Positions 36,716-49,376 of a stretch of DNA of 64,000 nucleotides are shown in pieces (positions within the stretch are counted from its first letter, which is position 1; every line of letters starts with the position of its first letter). This DNA comes from Rostratula benghalensis. Taxonomy: Eukaryota; Chordata; Aves; Charadriiformes; Rostratulidae. The stretch covers positions 8,482,196 to 8,546,195 of the forward strand of contig VXAI01000013.1 of the NCBI GenBank assembly GCA_013399305.1, read 5' to 3'. The notes beneath the pieces were generated by a model. That model saw only the letters and a list, made by a program, of their open reading frames with translations, searched no databases and was not told the DNA's origin. The translations under genes were made by a program, and so were the position numbers.

Positions 36716-39700
36716 TTCAGTCAGGCTTGCAGACAGCAAACAGGAGGAGGTGAGTGGGGTATAAGTTATTTTTCCTAAGCTTTGGGGAAATCAATTTTAT
36801 TCAGAGTATCTCTGAATTAGGACACAGGCCTTAAAGGGGCCTCAAAAATAATTTCCTGTGCTTTTGTACAATGTCAGAGTCAATGCAGAAGCTCGTGATG
36901 ACCCATTTAGATTTTATGGGATAACCAGGCTTAAGAGTTACAATCGTTTTGTTTGCTGATAGATTGGAAAGAAGAACATATCCTGGTCAATAATACTACA
37001 GTCATGACCAAAAGGAAAATACGACCTTTCCTCACAAACACAAGTTTTGGAGAGGAGGATTTGATGTTTCTCCTCCATACTTCAGGTTAGAGTTCACAAG
37101 GAGAGGAAACAGAGTAAAACCTGAATTCTAACCTTATCTCACTTTGCCTTAAAAACTCACATATATATACAATGGAATATTTTCTCTGAGTTAATTAAAA
37201 AAACCCCACTCTTTTCATCTTATTAACTATATTTAACCACCTGGTTGAAAGTTGCTTAAAAATCAGAAATTGGAAAGGAGCTCATTAAAAAGTGAATTAG
37301 CATTTCACTGATTTGAGTTTAATATGATTGCATTTGTACAGTACAGAAAAATTACCACTTTATTAGAAGTCATTTGTATACTTAACTGCTGTATGCATTC
37401 ACCTTTGATGTGGTGGAATAGTATTTATATCAACTGTTAAGTGTTATAAGATAATTAGTCTGCTTTTAAACAGTGGGTTATTAGATGTATGTGATATGAT
37501 ACAAGACTTATGATTTGTGGCTCATAAATCTCCATGAATCTATTTGGACATGTCTCTTATAGTGGCTTATCTTTATTCCAGGGAAATTATTACTTTAGGA
37601 AAAGTCTTATATACCTAATGCTGATCTGACAGGACTTTAAAGCCTAGTTTTTCTCTCTAACCAGTCAAAGAATCTGGCAACTGTCTGGCATGAAGTTTGG
37701 CATGATGTTACTTTTGGGAAAGATGTAGTGATTGAGTGTCAGTGTCCTCAGAATATGTCCTGAGACCTGAATGCCCCAAGGAAGTTCTCTGACTTTTGTG
37801 TCCTAAAATAAAATAAAAAAACAAAACAGAAAATAGAAGAGTATATCGCATATATCTAGAAGATATATGATCAGCTTTGTGTTCTGCTCCTTCCTGATGC
37901 TTGCAAATGCAGAGGAATATTATCAAACAGCATATCCATGTCATCAACTCTTCTCTTATTCAGGAATCCAAATAGTGCTAGAGCAAAGTGCTCTAGACTG
38001 ATGTAAACATGCCTTTTGCAGTGGAGCCAGGATTCTCCCTTGGGTCCTATATCTTTCAACTTAAGGCCGCAATGTCCTTCTGTACATTCAAAGTGAAGAA
38101 GGAAGGAAGAAGGGAAAAAAAAGAAGAGAGGAATGGAAAAGAAGGATGTAAATGAAGGAGGGACAGTAGAAGAGAAAGAAGGAAGGGGGGAAAAAAAACC
38201 CACAACATTTCACAATACTTGTGTTCTTTGGCTGAACTACTGGGAAAAGACTGAATAGTTTGAGCAGATTCTCTTTGGGGATTTGTTTTGTGATTATTTT
38301 GATTCATTATTATGAATGACACAAGCAACAAAACAATTTCTGGTACAGAGATGTTGTATGCATATATTTCCATTTGAACAGTATTTCAGTGGTTTAAAGG
38401 CATAATCCCCTTCATGTCTATGTTTAGTTACTTAAGGGTGTTCAACAGCAACTCTTAATCTTCAGTGAAGTTCATGCAGCAAATTGTACTTCCCAAAAAA
38501 TCTTCTAGAAGTTGTTTTAGTCTTAATTTACAAGGGACAGAGACACTAGAAGCTGATCTCCACACTCTTTCACTTTTTGTTTCCCTTTATATGTAATTTA
38601 AACATTGCCAGACTTAATTTGCAGCATATTAATTTTACCATGTACCTAATTTATAAAGAAATGTGATTGGGAATGGAAACTCATTCCCACAAGTCATTCA
38701 AAAAATGGATTTTTTGAAAGCTTTCAATCCTCAGCAATTCTTACCCAGTTTCATAAAGTCAATTTACAGGTGAAAACCCAAAATGGTTACTTGTCATTGG
38801 AGCCGATATTTCCTTTTTCTTTCCAAGTTCTGTATTATCAAAAGCAAGCAGAAGCATAATTAGCTGCAACCACTACCGTATTATGCATTTCAGCAAAAGT
38901 TGGTGGTGTTTTAAATGGTGGGTTTGTCCCAGCCTGGCAAGAAGAGAAAGCATCATGGGTACTATCTAATGAGACAATGAGCCTCCGCCCATGATTCTAT
39001 AAAACTTCTGTCTGTCTACCTGGGCATTTATGGCTCATATGTCTCTGAGCATCCCTTTTACCTACTTTAAAAGAGGCAAAGACCCCTAATTTCTCTTATC
39101 CTTTTTTTTTTTCTGGCTTGAAGCAGTTGGTAAGTTTGTGTGTGTGTCTGTGTGCATTATTCAGGTTGGGATGCATACTTGTGTAAAATAATGGGTTAAT
39201 TAAGGACAGCTAAATTTAAAAAGTATGTGCATTTTGTTCTAAAAAAAAAAATAAATAAAATTCCACAATTGTTGTGAATGAATTCACAGGTTCCTACGTG
39301 ATCCCTTAAAAGCTCAGTTTCCAGGGTTTGCCAGTCTCTGTAGGGTGAGAGCTTTATTTCTGGAGGGGAAAGAAGAATCTCTCAGATAACTGTTGACAAA
39401 TCCCCAGAGGAGTTTGTTACTACCAGGATGGGCACTTATCTTTGAATTTTGTTTTAGGATGGAGAGTGACAACATGCAGTCAATCACCACTTGTGTTCAC
39501 AAGGAACTGTCTTTCCTAATGGATGGGTCGCTGCCTTCTGCAATAAGAGACCCTTCATGGAGAAACCTGACATTTTCTGCCCGGCTCTCAAGGGTTAGAA
39601 TAACAAAGTTTATGGAGTTACTGTGTGCTCCATTCCATGGCAGGTTCAAATACAGGGTTTAACATGAGGTTCAGATTTCCAGTAATAATAAATGGGTTGT

Positions 39701-41269
39701 ATGCATATATGTAGATAATACTGGAAAAATCTCAATAGCCATCAGTGGTGAGTATTCTGAGGATGAGGATTAACTAAGTCAAAGGCATATTCCTTCAGTA
39801 GTGAGATATGTTACAGAAGAAGCAAATGCTCTTGTCTTTCTCTAAGTTTTTCTCTTGCTAACACTATCAGACATAACAAGGAGAAAAAATCCCTGTGTAA
39901 AGAATGAAAAGCTTTCTCTCCCTCTCCTCCCCACCGTTCACTGTCCAAACCATTTTTTTTTTGCCATTTAAATATGGAAAAGCAAATCTCTGAATACATT
40001 ATAAAAGAAGGCGTTGAAAGAAGATTAATAAAATGTGTGTCATCTTTTGCATTCATGGCTTCTATTACAGACAGACCTGGAAAGACTGTAGTGCACACCT
40101 CTGTCATCTTCTCCCTAGGCATAAAATAGTAAGGAAGGCATAGATTAGAACTGAACACGCTTTGATTCTTGTCACTTGCATACAAATGTATGTGGATGAC
40201 ATAGCACTGCTTAGAGTAAATCTGTTACAGAGATAACTCTCCTGTCTCATACTGATTTCAGTTCTACTTGTTACTGGTTTAGTGATAATAGATGTGTGTT
40301 AAATGGAAATACATCAAGGTCATGGTTTTAGAGCATCAGTGAAATTCACCAGCCTGAGTCCGTCTTCCACTATCTTCTCTGACTTGTACTAAAACTTTTT
40401 GTTTTCAGATAAGTTCTGCAAAGAATTCTTACAGTGTTGCAGCAGTATACTCCTGTATGAAATTCAGAGCCCCTAAATAGGGAAATTATAGTACCTGTCA
40501 AATTGATCCTCAAACACTACTGTGCTTCTGTGGGATAGTTTTAATTTGCTTTGTTATTTTTTGTTTCCAAAGGGAAAGACATATTTGTATCAAGTTGAGT
40601 TAAAGATATTTATTATCACAGTATGTCAAGTAAAAAAGACTGATTATTGGCTGAATATTTTGCAATCAATTTACGATCTCAGAATGAAACATCTTTTTTT
40701 CTCTTTTCAATTCTTTATAAAGCCATTTGTAATAATCTTGTTTTCTGAAAAGCAAATGCCAACAATTGGGAGTGTGATAATGTATTATTAATGTAGTTAA
40801 GCTCAAAACCAGTTAGATGTTTAACTCTTTCCTTCAGTTGTGTTCTGCTTTGTTTAGGACATGAATGGGAGCTGACTGCTGTGTCTGGGGACAACCAGCT
40901 CTTTGGAGTTGCCTAGTTGCCTTTGGAAGTCTGAGGGTTCTTTCAGCTTGGCTGGGCTGGTAGTAAAAATCTTTGCTGGTTGGTGCTTGAGTGGTGAAAT
41001 TATTATCTTTCACCATGACATGTTGAAGAAGTAGCAAAGATGGATATTTCAAGCTCATTGCTTAAGTCAAATCCTTCTGGTTTGAATTTACTTTGCTTGT
41101 TCTGGACCTGTTATATCCTATATATTGGATTTGGGACTCAAGAGGTTTCATTCTGCTATTCAACCTCAGTAGCATAAGTATGGAGTCATTTGACTGACAT
41201 GGAGCCTTGTTTTATACATACAGACTATTTAATTTTGTTTAGTTCTTTTATTATTCTAAAAGACATTAA
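36716..41269. other. No gene recognised; AT-rich desert
   Basis: 37210-37480 is repeat-free and motif-rich (TAATTAG, CACCTGG, TTAATATGATTGC) and could be conserved. A purine-rich tract lies at 38095-38197 (GAAG, GGAAG and A-runs). A T-rich run and TG repeats are at about 39103-39160. The frames of 89-124 codons at 37871-40185 are low-complexity or unsupported. Confidence 0.4.
38095..38197. repeat. Polypurine tract (GA-rich)
   Basis: About 100 bases, nearly all A and G on the + strand, including A8, G6 and many GAAGG units. It ends in an A8-CCC junction like the other A/C tracts. The Ser/Phe-rich - frames across it are low-complexity artefacts. Confidence 0.85.
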
Positions 41270-41575
41270 CAAGACTTCACATTTGGAAATTATACAAAAT
41301 TAAGAGGTGTTGCAAGTAACTGTGAGGGCGGACAAATAATATGGGGGCTATGGAGGCTGGTAATATGCAGTGAAAATAAGTTCACAAAGGTGAGAATCAA
41401 AGCAGGAAAATGCAAAATAACACATTATGAGATGAAGGTGATATGAAACAGATATATTCACCAGGAGGATAATACTTGAAGAGTTGCTGGGTTACAGGGA
41501 CCTACTGTGAGATAGTATAGCAAACTGGCTGAATGTACAACATGGCACAATGGAAAAAAAAATAATCCAAAGCAT
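41270..41575 (+). mobile_element. Ancient CR1-like LINE fragment (ORF2 region)
   Basis: A decayed + sense copy of a CR1-type reverse-transcriptase region. TTTGGAAATTATACAAAATT (41282) sits where the catalytic box should be and would read F-G-N-Y, so both catalytic aspartates are gone. It is followed by TTAAGAGGTGTTGCAAGTAA, GTTCACAAAGGTGAG...GCAGGAAAATGCAAAATAA and later GGGACCT, which keep the order of CR1 ORF2. It is far more diverged than the CR1 copies at 22 kb and 57 kb. Confidence 0.6.
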
Positions 41576-44500
41576 AGCTGTTGCACTGAAACTGGTTTTG
41601 ATAGAAGAAAATCCTTACTTGCCCTTTTGTATCTGCAGAATATCTTCAGGCAAAGTCACTGTCTCTTGTTAAGTATTTTATTCTATCCCAATTAAAACCT
41701 CAGATTTCCACAAAAGAGGAACTTTTTAGTACCGTCGGTCTTCCCGTCAGCATGTATGGCTACTGCTCTTCTGAGACTTTTTAACTGCTTTGTTTGCTTA
41801 TGAAATAAAGGTCTTATCAAGGATTGCTTGAAGATAAAAGAGCTAGTTTATCACTTTTTAAAGTCCAGCCTGATTCAGCATAAAGCAGATTGGTTTAGCT
41901 TTATTATCTTGCTCTTCTGAATGTAAGTTACAACTTTCACCCAGCCCAACATGATCCCTCTATAGTATCTGTGTAGTATCCAACAAATCTTAGAGATGAT
42001 CTCATAACATGGCTTTGTTAATTTGATTATTTAATTTTAATCTTAAGAAGAACAATGGTCTTGCCAACTGATTTAGTTTTGCCAGATCTGGTCTGATTTA
42101 CAGCTGCAATCAGATGAGATATTTTCGTCACAGAAGAAAAAGTGGATACTTCCCTTCAACATAATTCATTTGAGCCTGCAATGGAGAAGTAGAAATCAGG
42201 TCAGCAATAAAAAATGTCAAGCTGTTTCAAATACAGGAGTCTATGAAAGTAATGATCAAAATGAGGTCACTGAATTATCTGATTCTGAAAAAAAATTTAT
42301 TTGTCTGCATGCACTGGAGCTTGAGGGTCATAGATACTGAGATGAGAGCAGGAATGAATATGCCTGCAGACCATGAGAAACACTTGAACTTGTAGCTGCT
42401 GTGATCTTTGATTTTGGAATATTCTCCTTGAAAGTGATACTTCAAGGATTGGCATCAGAACTTCATAACTGAAATGATTGATTGTTTCTTTGACAAAATT
42501 CTGTTTATTTCTTCTCCCACAGGCATTACTTCTGAGAATTACTTTATGGGTCCTGTCAAGAATGCAGTTATTTGTGAGGCGTCCGTAGGTTCTGTGTACT
42601 CCAGTTTGAACACTCCCTGAGCAATGCATTTTCTAGAGTATTAAATGTCTGAAAAGCACCATGAAAAAAAAAAAAAAATTACATGTGAATTAAACACTCA
42701 AAACTCCACATTTTCAGTCTCTTAATTCTTCATCAGTGCAAGTGAAAATGTCTATCGCAGCTGTCATGACTCATGTACTCCATTATTTTTTAAATGGTGT
42801 GTGACTTCTGACATTGTGTCACCTCTGTGCTGCTATGAGTGGGTAGATGGAAGAGAAATTTAACCAGTTTAGCTGTTAACTTTTGATGAGCCACTCTCCT
42901 CTTGTATCTTGAGTGCAGGGGCCACCGAGAAATCTCACCAAGTGTTTTTGAGTTGTCCATAGTCCCACAACATGGTGATTGATAGCTGTTCCCATCGGAG
43001 AAGTTCCTGTGTGCAGGGATAGTCTTTTTCAGAGGAGAGCAGGGAAGAAGAGACTGGGAGAAGTGTTCCCAACACCATAGTCCCAGGTTTTCCACCCGCT
43101 GCTGAAAGGCAGAGAAGCATGTGTTATGTATGGAGCCACTGTGTGTCTTCTCTGAGTATGTCACCTTTTAGAATACAAAAGTGCTTTCTGCACATGATGG
43201 AAAAATACCTTGAGAAAGCATACAAGCTCACTGGACCAGGCCTTTCTGACTGTTCCCATTTTAGATCCTGCTTATGTTCTTCAGCACACTTGTGAATTGT
43301 GCATGTTAGTAAATCAGAGGTTCAGAAGGTGGGTTGAAGGGAGTAATGATGCATGAATGAGCTAGAGGCACGAAATTTCATAGTTACCATAAGTTAGCGA
43401 ATAAGCAGGGATTTGTTACCTTTTAGTAACTTGTTTATGTGTCCAGGAATTTCATCTCTCATTTCAACTGTTTGAATTTAAAAGCTCCATATTCTTATCT
43501 AAAACTGAGAGCAGTACTGGGGTCCTGATGCCTATTAAATTTAGAATGTATTCGGTTTTGTTTTCTTTCTTCATGGGGATTGTAACGAGGTATTACTTAT
43601 CCTTCAGATAGGTCAGAGCAAAGACAGGTGATCAATTCCCTGGATTAATAAATTACCTAATTTAGGGTCCAGTTTAAAGCCAATTAATAGGTCAAATCTG
43701 ATAAATCTGATTTTTATTTTTTTTATTAGTATAACTTTAATGACTCTAGTGGAGTGGTTCCTAATTTAAATGAGAAGGGAATTAAGTCAACAGCTCTGTT
43801 AGAAGAAATATCACCTGGCCTTGTTAGCCACTTTCTCTATTCTGCGGCCCTTGCCTTTACTGACTTCTAAACTGCTTGGCTTCACTCTAAGTCCTTCTTT
43901 CAACAGTCACGGTTTTGAGAAGAAAGATTGATCCAGACTTGATCACCAGGCTCCCTCAACTTTCATGGAATGGATTCATATTACCACAGAACAGAACAGA
44001 AAAATAGGTAAATTAAATGTGTTGTTAAGAGAGCAAAGCATGAAGTTTGAAATATTACTGCTAAGCTTCTTGCAGGTCACCTCCAAAAGACAGGAACAAG
44101 CACTTTAAGAAGGAGCACATGAAGTAGAGTGATTATCTCACTGAATATAAAGCCTTTTACTACAACACATTCTTCCTTTTTATTTAATTTTCAGAGCATT
44201 AAACAGCCTTAATTCTAGTGGAGGTGACCTACTGCTGGCAAAACAGTGAAACCACTACATTTTGGACATGAAAATTCAGATTTTAAATTAGGAGAAAGAA
44301 CCACTGGAAAAAAAATATTAATAGAAGACTGGCATCTTCATACAATTGTGTCTGATACTTTTGTGATGGAACAAAATTGACATCCATCTTAGAATTCTCT
44401 TTAAAATTTCTGTATTAAATTATGTAATAATGTAAAGATATTCAGATTAGAATATGCCTAGGAAATTGCCTATGTGTGAAGATTTGTATATTGATATGCA

Positions 44501-46410
44501 ACAACCTAATTCTCCAATGAAAGAAAGTCACTGTAGTAAAGCAGTGATGATAGGAAAAACTGATGGAAACTCCTCTCTGTTACTCCTTCCATTCTTCCAA
44601 ACCTGACCCTAGGTGTAAATATAAAACTATTATCAATGTCAGTCCCAGGTTAATTATCTGAAGCAGCTGGTGATACCTTTGTTTTGACACCTGAATTGGA
44701 CTCCTAGCCAAAACAATCAACAAAATTTATTAGATGTTCTTCCCAGCCTGTAACCTACATCTGGGGAACTCAACCAGTCAAACCCGTTGATTGCAACAGC
44801 AGACATCTACCAAGCTTACATAAGATCATCTTTCTGTGAAGACCACAATTTTAGTATCTTCATCCAGAAGATAAATCCCACCTTGGGGTTAAAATTCAGT
44901 TGACTGAACAAGGAGTGTCTTACATCATTGTAAGTAATCTGGAGTGAAGCATTTTCTCATCAGCAGCTGCTGATCTAGTGATCTAGAGAAGAACAGCTCT
45001 AGTTTGACTTTTGCCAGCCTTGAATGTTTCAGATAATCCAGGGCATTTCAAACAACAGTAGACAACTGCATGGTTGCAAACATGAGAAGTCTTACCAAGG
45101 ACATACCTACATCAGTGGGAGAGACATATAGACTAATACAGGAAACCATTACACTTATGTAATTGCAGCCTTAGCTGAAAAACACAAATCATGTTTTTTC
45201 ACTTGGTCATTTACAGGTAGTTTCCAAACCCACTCTAGACCCAGGTATACCTTTGGCTTGATGTTTGCATTATGCAGTAGTATAAAGAATATAATTTCAT
45301 TGCCACCTCTCAAGGACATCAGTATGCCTAAAAATATTGACTTTTTAAGACTGCTAGAAGCCATTGGCATTTACAGACTAAGAATGTGGTGCATTATTGT
45401 AATCTGCTTTCTATTACTGCAGATTATGATTACTATTATGATACATAGGCTTCCCAATTACTGCACAAAATAAGGGCTGAAACTTTATCAAACAACTTGT
45501 GTATGCATCTTATTTTGTAGGCTGATTAGTTTCATATTATGCTGTGTGAAATCTGCCACATTGTATTATGGGGATATGTAAATCCTCTAAAAAGTAGTAT
45601 ATGTCTTCAGTCTTTCTGTTGATAGTATGCCATAGGAATCAATGGTATTCCCTTTAAGACTCCTAAAATTGTTAACCTATGGTCTGTGGATCTGACCTAG
45701 GTTCTCTTTTGCCAGGTAGAAGGGTCTGAAAATTAATCTGGCTGGAAATTCATACTCCATTCAAGTAGGAATCCTGAAAGAATCGGTTCTGCTCTAAATA
45801 TACCCACTAAGTGGTCTCATGACAAAGGAAGATTCCATTCTTTCATTTCATTGCCTTCATTGAAAAGGAAAGAATTCCTCAAAGTGGCCTTCAGACTGTA
45901 TGCCACTTCAACCTTTACATGGAGTCTGTAGACAAAACTAGAGGCCAGCTACAACCTCTAATCAAAGAAAGACTGTACTTGAAATAACAAAAAAGGGGTA
46001 AACCGTATCTACCTGTAGGTATAGTTACAGAAATTCAGCCCCAAATTATATCAAGTTAAATTTGGCACAGGTTTTTTCCAGAGATTTCAAAGGATATTAA
46101 CTCAGAAACCTTCCTGAAGTTTTTTTACTGCTTACATGGGTTCTCCACATAGAATTCTATGAAAGATGAAAAAGTTTAAAAAAAAAAAAAAAGGAAAAAT
46201 ATGATTACAGAATATTTTTTAAATCACATTACTTTTAATAAGCAGATATTTCAGAGGAAGAATTAATTTGAAGAGATTAAATATTTTAATGTTTACTAGA
46301 TTCTGTTATATTTTTTCTATTCAGATACAGTGGAAAATATAGTAAGTGTGCATTTATTTAAATTAGTTCTGTTTGTCAATGAGGGTTATTTTTAGACAAA
46401 ATTTACTATC
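41576..46410. other. No gene or clear repeat recognised
   Basis: AT-rich. A 14-base A run is at about 42664-42677 and another at 46168-46181. The 110- and 124-codon - frames at 42297-42629 and 42790-43164 have no recognisable domain. Confidence 0.4.
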
Positions 46411-46430
46411 CAAAAAAACCAAACCCAAAT
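46411..46430. repeat. Short A-run/C-triplet tract
   Basis: CA7-CC-AAA-CCC-AAA, the same pattern as the tracts at 17734 and 47437. Confidence 0.6.
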
Positions 46431-46749
46431 GTTAGTTTCTGATAAATAGGAATCTTTCTCCGATCATTAAATGTGAACATTCAGATGATAGTACCAAATA
46501 ATAATAAACATCTGCCTTTTTAAGTTTTCATGATACTTTGTACATCCAACATATGATATGTAGATTCTTATTGCTACTAATAATCCTCACAAAGGTGTTC
46601 AGGTGCTGCCTCTTAGTGTATACTTATTTATTGTATTTACAATTTGATACAATGATTTTAAAATACATCTAGAAACGCAAAGCATAAAATCAAACTTTCC
46701 TTTAATAAAATTTCATACGATATGGCAATATTAAAAAAGATGGGGAAAA

Positions 46750-47400
46750 ATTATAATCATGTGTGATGGTAGACGTAGCCAACAAAATACCACAAGTTAT
46801 CACAAAATAAGTATTTTTTTAAAAAGCTTGTCACTTTCATTTGTTATTCTAAGCTTTATCTTTGGAATGCATTATTTCTTCTGTTTTCTATTTATGTTCC
46901 AATTTCTGAGCACTAGAAAAATTAAAATTTTGTTTTCCCCCAATGAACTACACAGCATCCTTTCTACCACGTATTTTGAACTCTTAAATATTCTGTATTT
47001 CGATTGGATTGCCATTCCACCTTTGTCTGAAAGGTTATTGAGGCTGTCAACAAGAAAAGGACTAGAATTACCAGCCAATCAAATTACAGAATACTTAAAA
47101 GGTCAAAGTAGTACAGCACACTAACATAATTCACAGAATATATGAGGCATTAAAATCCTAATACCTCATTCTCGTAACAAAGGTTGTAATGAGAGCAAGA
47201 AATGGCACAACATGAATTCATTCACGTGACAGTGATTATAACAAGAACCTGAAATGCAATAAACTTAACCCATTCTTGCTGCTCAGCTAGGACTGTAACA
47301 GGTTCATTGCAATCTAGCTTGAAAATTAATTGGAAGCGAAACATTAAGCAAGATACTGGGTAGTAAATTTTGTTTATACATCACCTCAAATAAATTTTCA
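46750..47400. other. Possible conserved non-coding element (enhancer-like)
   Basis: Repeat-free, with CAAT boxes (GCCAATCAAATTAC), ACAAAGG and AACAAAGG (SOX/TCF-like), TAATTGG homeobox cores and a perfect TCACGTGA. The 121-codon + frame at 46759-47124 is rich in Phe/Leu/Ile from AT-rich codons and is not convincing as a protein. A call of conserved enhancer needs alignment to other amniotes. Confidence 0.35.
47222..47229. promoter_or_regulatory. Perfect M-box/CLEAR-type E-box TCACGTGA
   Basis: TCACGTGAC is the preferred binding site of the MITF/TFE family, including TFEC, and is also bound by USF. It is one of seven CACGTG sites I saw in the window and the only one with the TCA...TGA flanks. 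It lies about 46 kb downstream of the TFEC stop, inside an enhancer-like stretch. Confidence 0.4.
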
Positions 47401-47436
47401 ATCAACATTTAGTTTTGTTGTCTACAGTATATTAGG

Positions 47437-47480
47437 AAAAAAAACCCAACAAAACAAACCACAAAAAACCACCCCAAACC
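47437..47480. repeat. A-run/C-triplet low-complexity tract
   Basis: A8-CCC-AACAAAAC-AAACC-AC-A6-CCACCCC-AAACC, followed by a duplicated CCAGAAATTATT phrase. Confidence 0.85.
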
Positions 47481-48239
47481 AGAAATTATTCCCCAACCCA
47501 GAAATTATTACTGCATGATCTTTCAAATTGTTTTTGCTTTTTTAGCAAGTAATTTCTTGCTATCACGGGTGGAGGAATGTTACATCTGTTTCTATTTTAC
47601 CAGTAACAAACTGAAGTTGTGTTGTCTAACAAACTACCCTATACAATAGCAACACAGAAATGCCACTCACAAAGGTAGACATGGCAGATTTTTTGTAGAG
47701 TAAAATTCATGTGTTGTAAGATTTCACTGGAACGAGACTTTCTTTTATAGGAGTCTTTAGTATCTGTGTCATTGCAGTTATTAGAACATGTAAAATCTTA
47801 ACAAGTCTTTTTTTCCTGGTAGAACATTCAGCTTTAGATCACAAATCTTGTCAAGGCAAAGAAGACTGATAATGACAAGGAAGCCCAACCCTTAACATTC
47901 CACCATTTTTGGGAGGGGAGTACTATGGTAAAAAACATTTTTATTTTCATTTTATTTTCCTCAGTGAAATGTGTAGCATAATTCTCCTAGTAGTATTATC
48001 TATGGAGAGGAAATAAAAACAGATTTAACCTACGGACCTTTGATTAACTTCTTCCTAAACTAAGTATAAAATGTTACCTCATCTTTCTCAGATTAAAAAG
48101 GGAGAGGGGGAACTCCCCCCATCGCCACACATTCCCTTATTGAGAATCTCTTCTATATAAAAAAGAAGAGTCTGCATATAAAAGACAATCCAGAGACATC
48201 TTTGAAGGTTCTCTTTCAAAGCATCTCTACTTCCCTGAG
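47481..48239. other. No gene or repeat recognised
   Basis: AT-rich intergenic DNA between two enhancer-like stretches. Confidence 0.45.
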
Positions 48240-48780
48240 CGTCTGGGGATTTCTGTTATTAATTGAAGTTAATTTTCTAGGATATCAGTTTGCCATGCAC
48301 GTGGGAAAGATTGATAGCCTCTTCGATTCTCAAGAGTGTTGAAAATGACACTGTTCCATCACCGGGTGTCTTCACTTTTATCATCACAAATCAAATTATA
48401 AACATCGGGGCAACCTTGCTGGAATCTGGCTTCGGGAGATTTCCATAAGATTAATTAGGCGGCCAAAGCAAAAATGGTAAAATCTAAGGGGGGGAGGAGG
48501 CCGGGGGAAGGGGGGGAGAGAGGTACCATTCATTCCTTGTAGAATGGGAAGTCAATTCAACAATGGGTAATTAGCGTGGGCCATGGATTCTCAAAGGCAC
48601 TGAGGACACTGGACTCTTTCTCTCACTCTGATGTTTAGTGCGGTATTGTGGACCCCTCATTTAATTAGTGCACTTTGATACCCACAGGAGCTTGAAGCTC
48701 CAGGGCATGCTAAACACAGACTGACACCAGCAAGCTTCTGCCTCCTTCCAGTCTAATTAGAGACACAATGAGCTGCAAAG
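48240..48780. other. Possible conserved non-coding element (enhancer-like)
   Basis: Repeat-free and compositionally unlike its AT-rich flanks. It carries TTAATTGAAGTTAATTTTC, an E-box GCACGTGG (CACGTG at 48298), TTTATCATCAC, AGATTAATTAGGCGG, GGGTAATTAGCG, TTTAATTAGTGCAC and GTCTAATTAGAGAC. This density of TAATTA cores plus an embedded G-run cluster is typical of deeply conserved developmental enhancers. It is my strongest candidate for constraint after the TFEC exon. Confidence 0.4.
48488..48516 (+). promoter_or_regulatory. G-run cluster, possible G-quadruplex
   Basis: G7, then AGGAGGCC, G5, AA, G7 on the + strand. The long runs can supply four G-tracts, though one loop is 8 bases, slightly over the usual limit. 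Confidence 0.45.
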
Positions 48781-49026
48781 ACAATGTTTTACTCCAAGAT
48801 TTCTTCTGCAGATACCTCTGGCAGGAAACAATCGTTTATTTTGTGTCTATATTGGTATTCAGATTAAATTGTTAGCATGCAAAAGATGAGCTAAGGGCAC
48901 ATATCTATTAAAAATGCTTAGCAGAGTTCAGAAATGATGGAAGCAATTTGTGGAAAAAAATGTATTTTCCCCTTTGGATTTTTTTTTTTTTGTTCTCTTA
49001 TCTAATTAGAAGTAAATGGTTTGAGC
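48781..49026. other. AT-rich spacer
   Basis: No gene; includes a T11 run at about 48980. Confidence 0.4.
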
Positions 49027-49058
49027 AAAAAAAAAAAAACACAAAAAACCCCCAAAAT
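49027..49058. repeat. A-run/C-run low-complexity tract
   Basis: A13-CAC-A6-CCCCC-AAAA, another member of the A/C tract group. Confidence 0.85.
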
Positions 49059-49332
49059 AGGCTAGCCTCCAAAGCTTCTTTTATGAAACGATTTTTCCCC
49101 CTTTGCATTAATAATTTTTACCTCAGACAAGAGAATTTTTAACTTAACTCTTTGCAAAAGTGGAAGGGATTAAAAAAAAAAAAATAGAAAAAAAGAAACC
49201 AACAAGCACTTCTCTTCCAATTGTCTGTTGAAATGAATACCCACCTACCTGAACAGGTCATTGTGCAGAGAAAATGTTACTCAGATTTACAGCTCTTTAA
49301 AGAAGCAACCCCAAAAAGTTTGTGGCAGTAAT

Positions 49333-49376
49333 TGTGTGTGTGTGTGTGTGATGTGTGGGTATATATATATATTTAT
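49333..49376. repeat. (TG)n-(TA)n microsatellite
   Basis: Nine TG units, ATGTGTGGG, then six TA-type units. Potentially polymorphic. Confidence 0.95.

Noticed and set aside
46759..47124. 121-codon Phe/Leu/Ile-rich frame on the + strand
   Set aside because: The hydrophobic composition follows from AT-rich codons; the stretch reads better as regulatory DNA.
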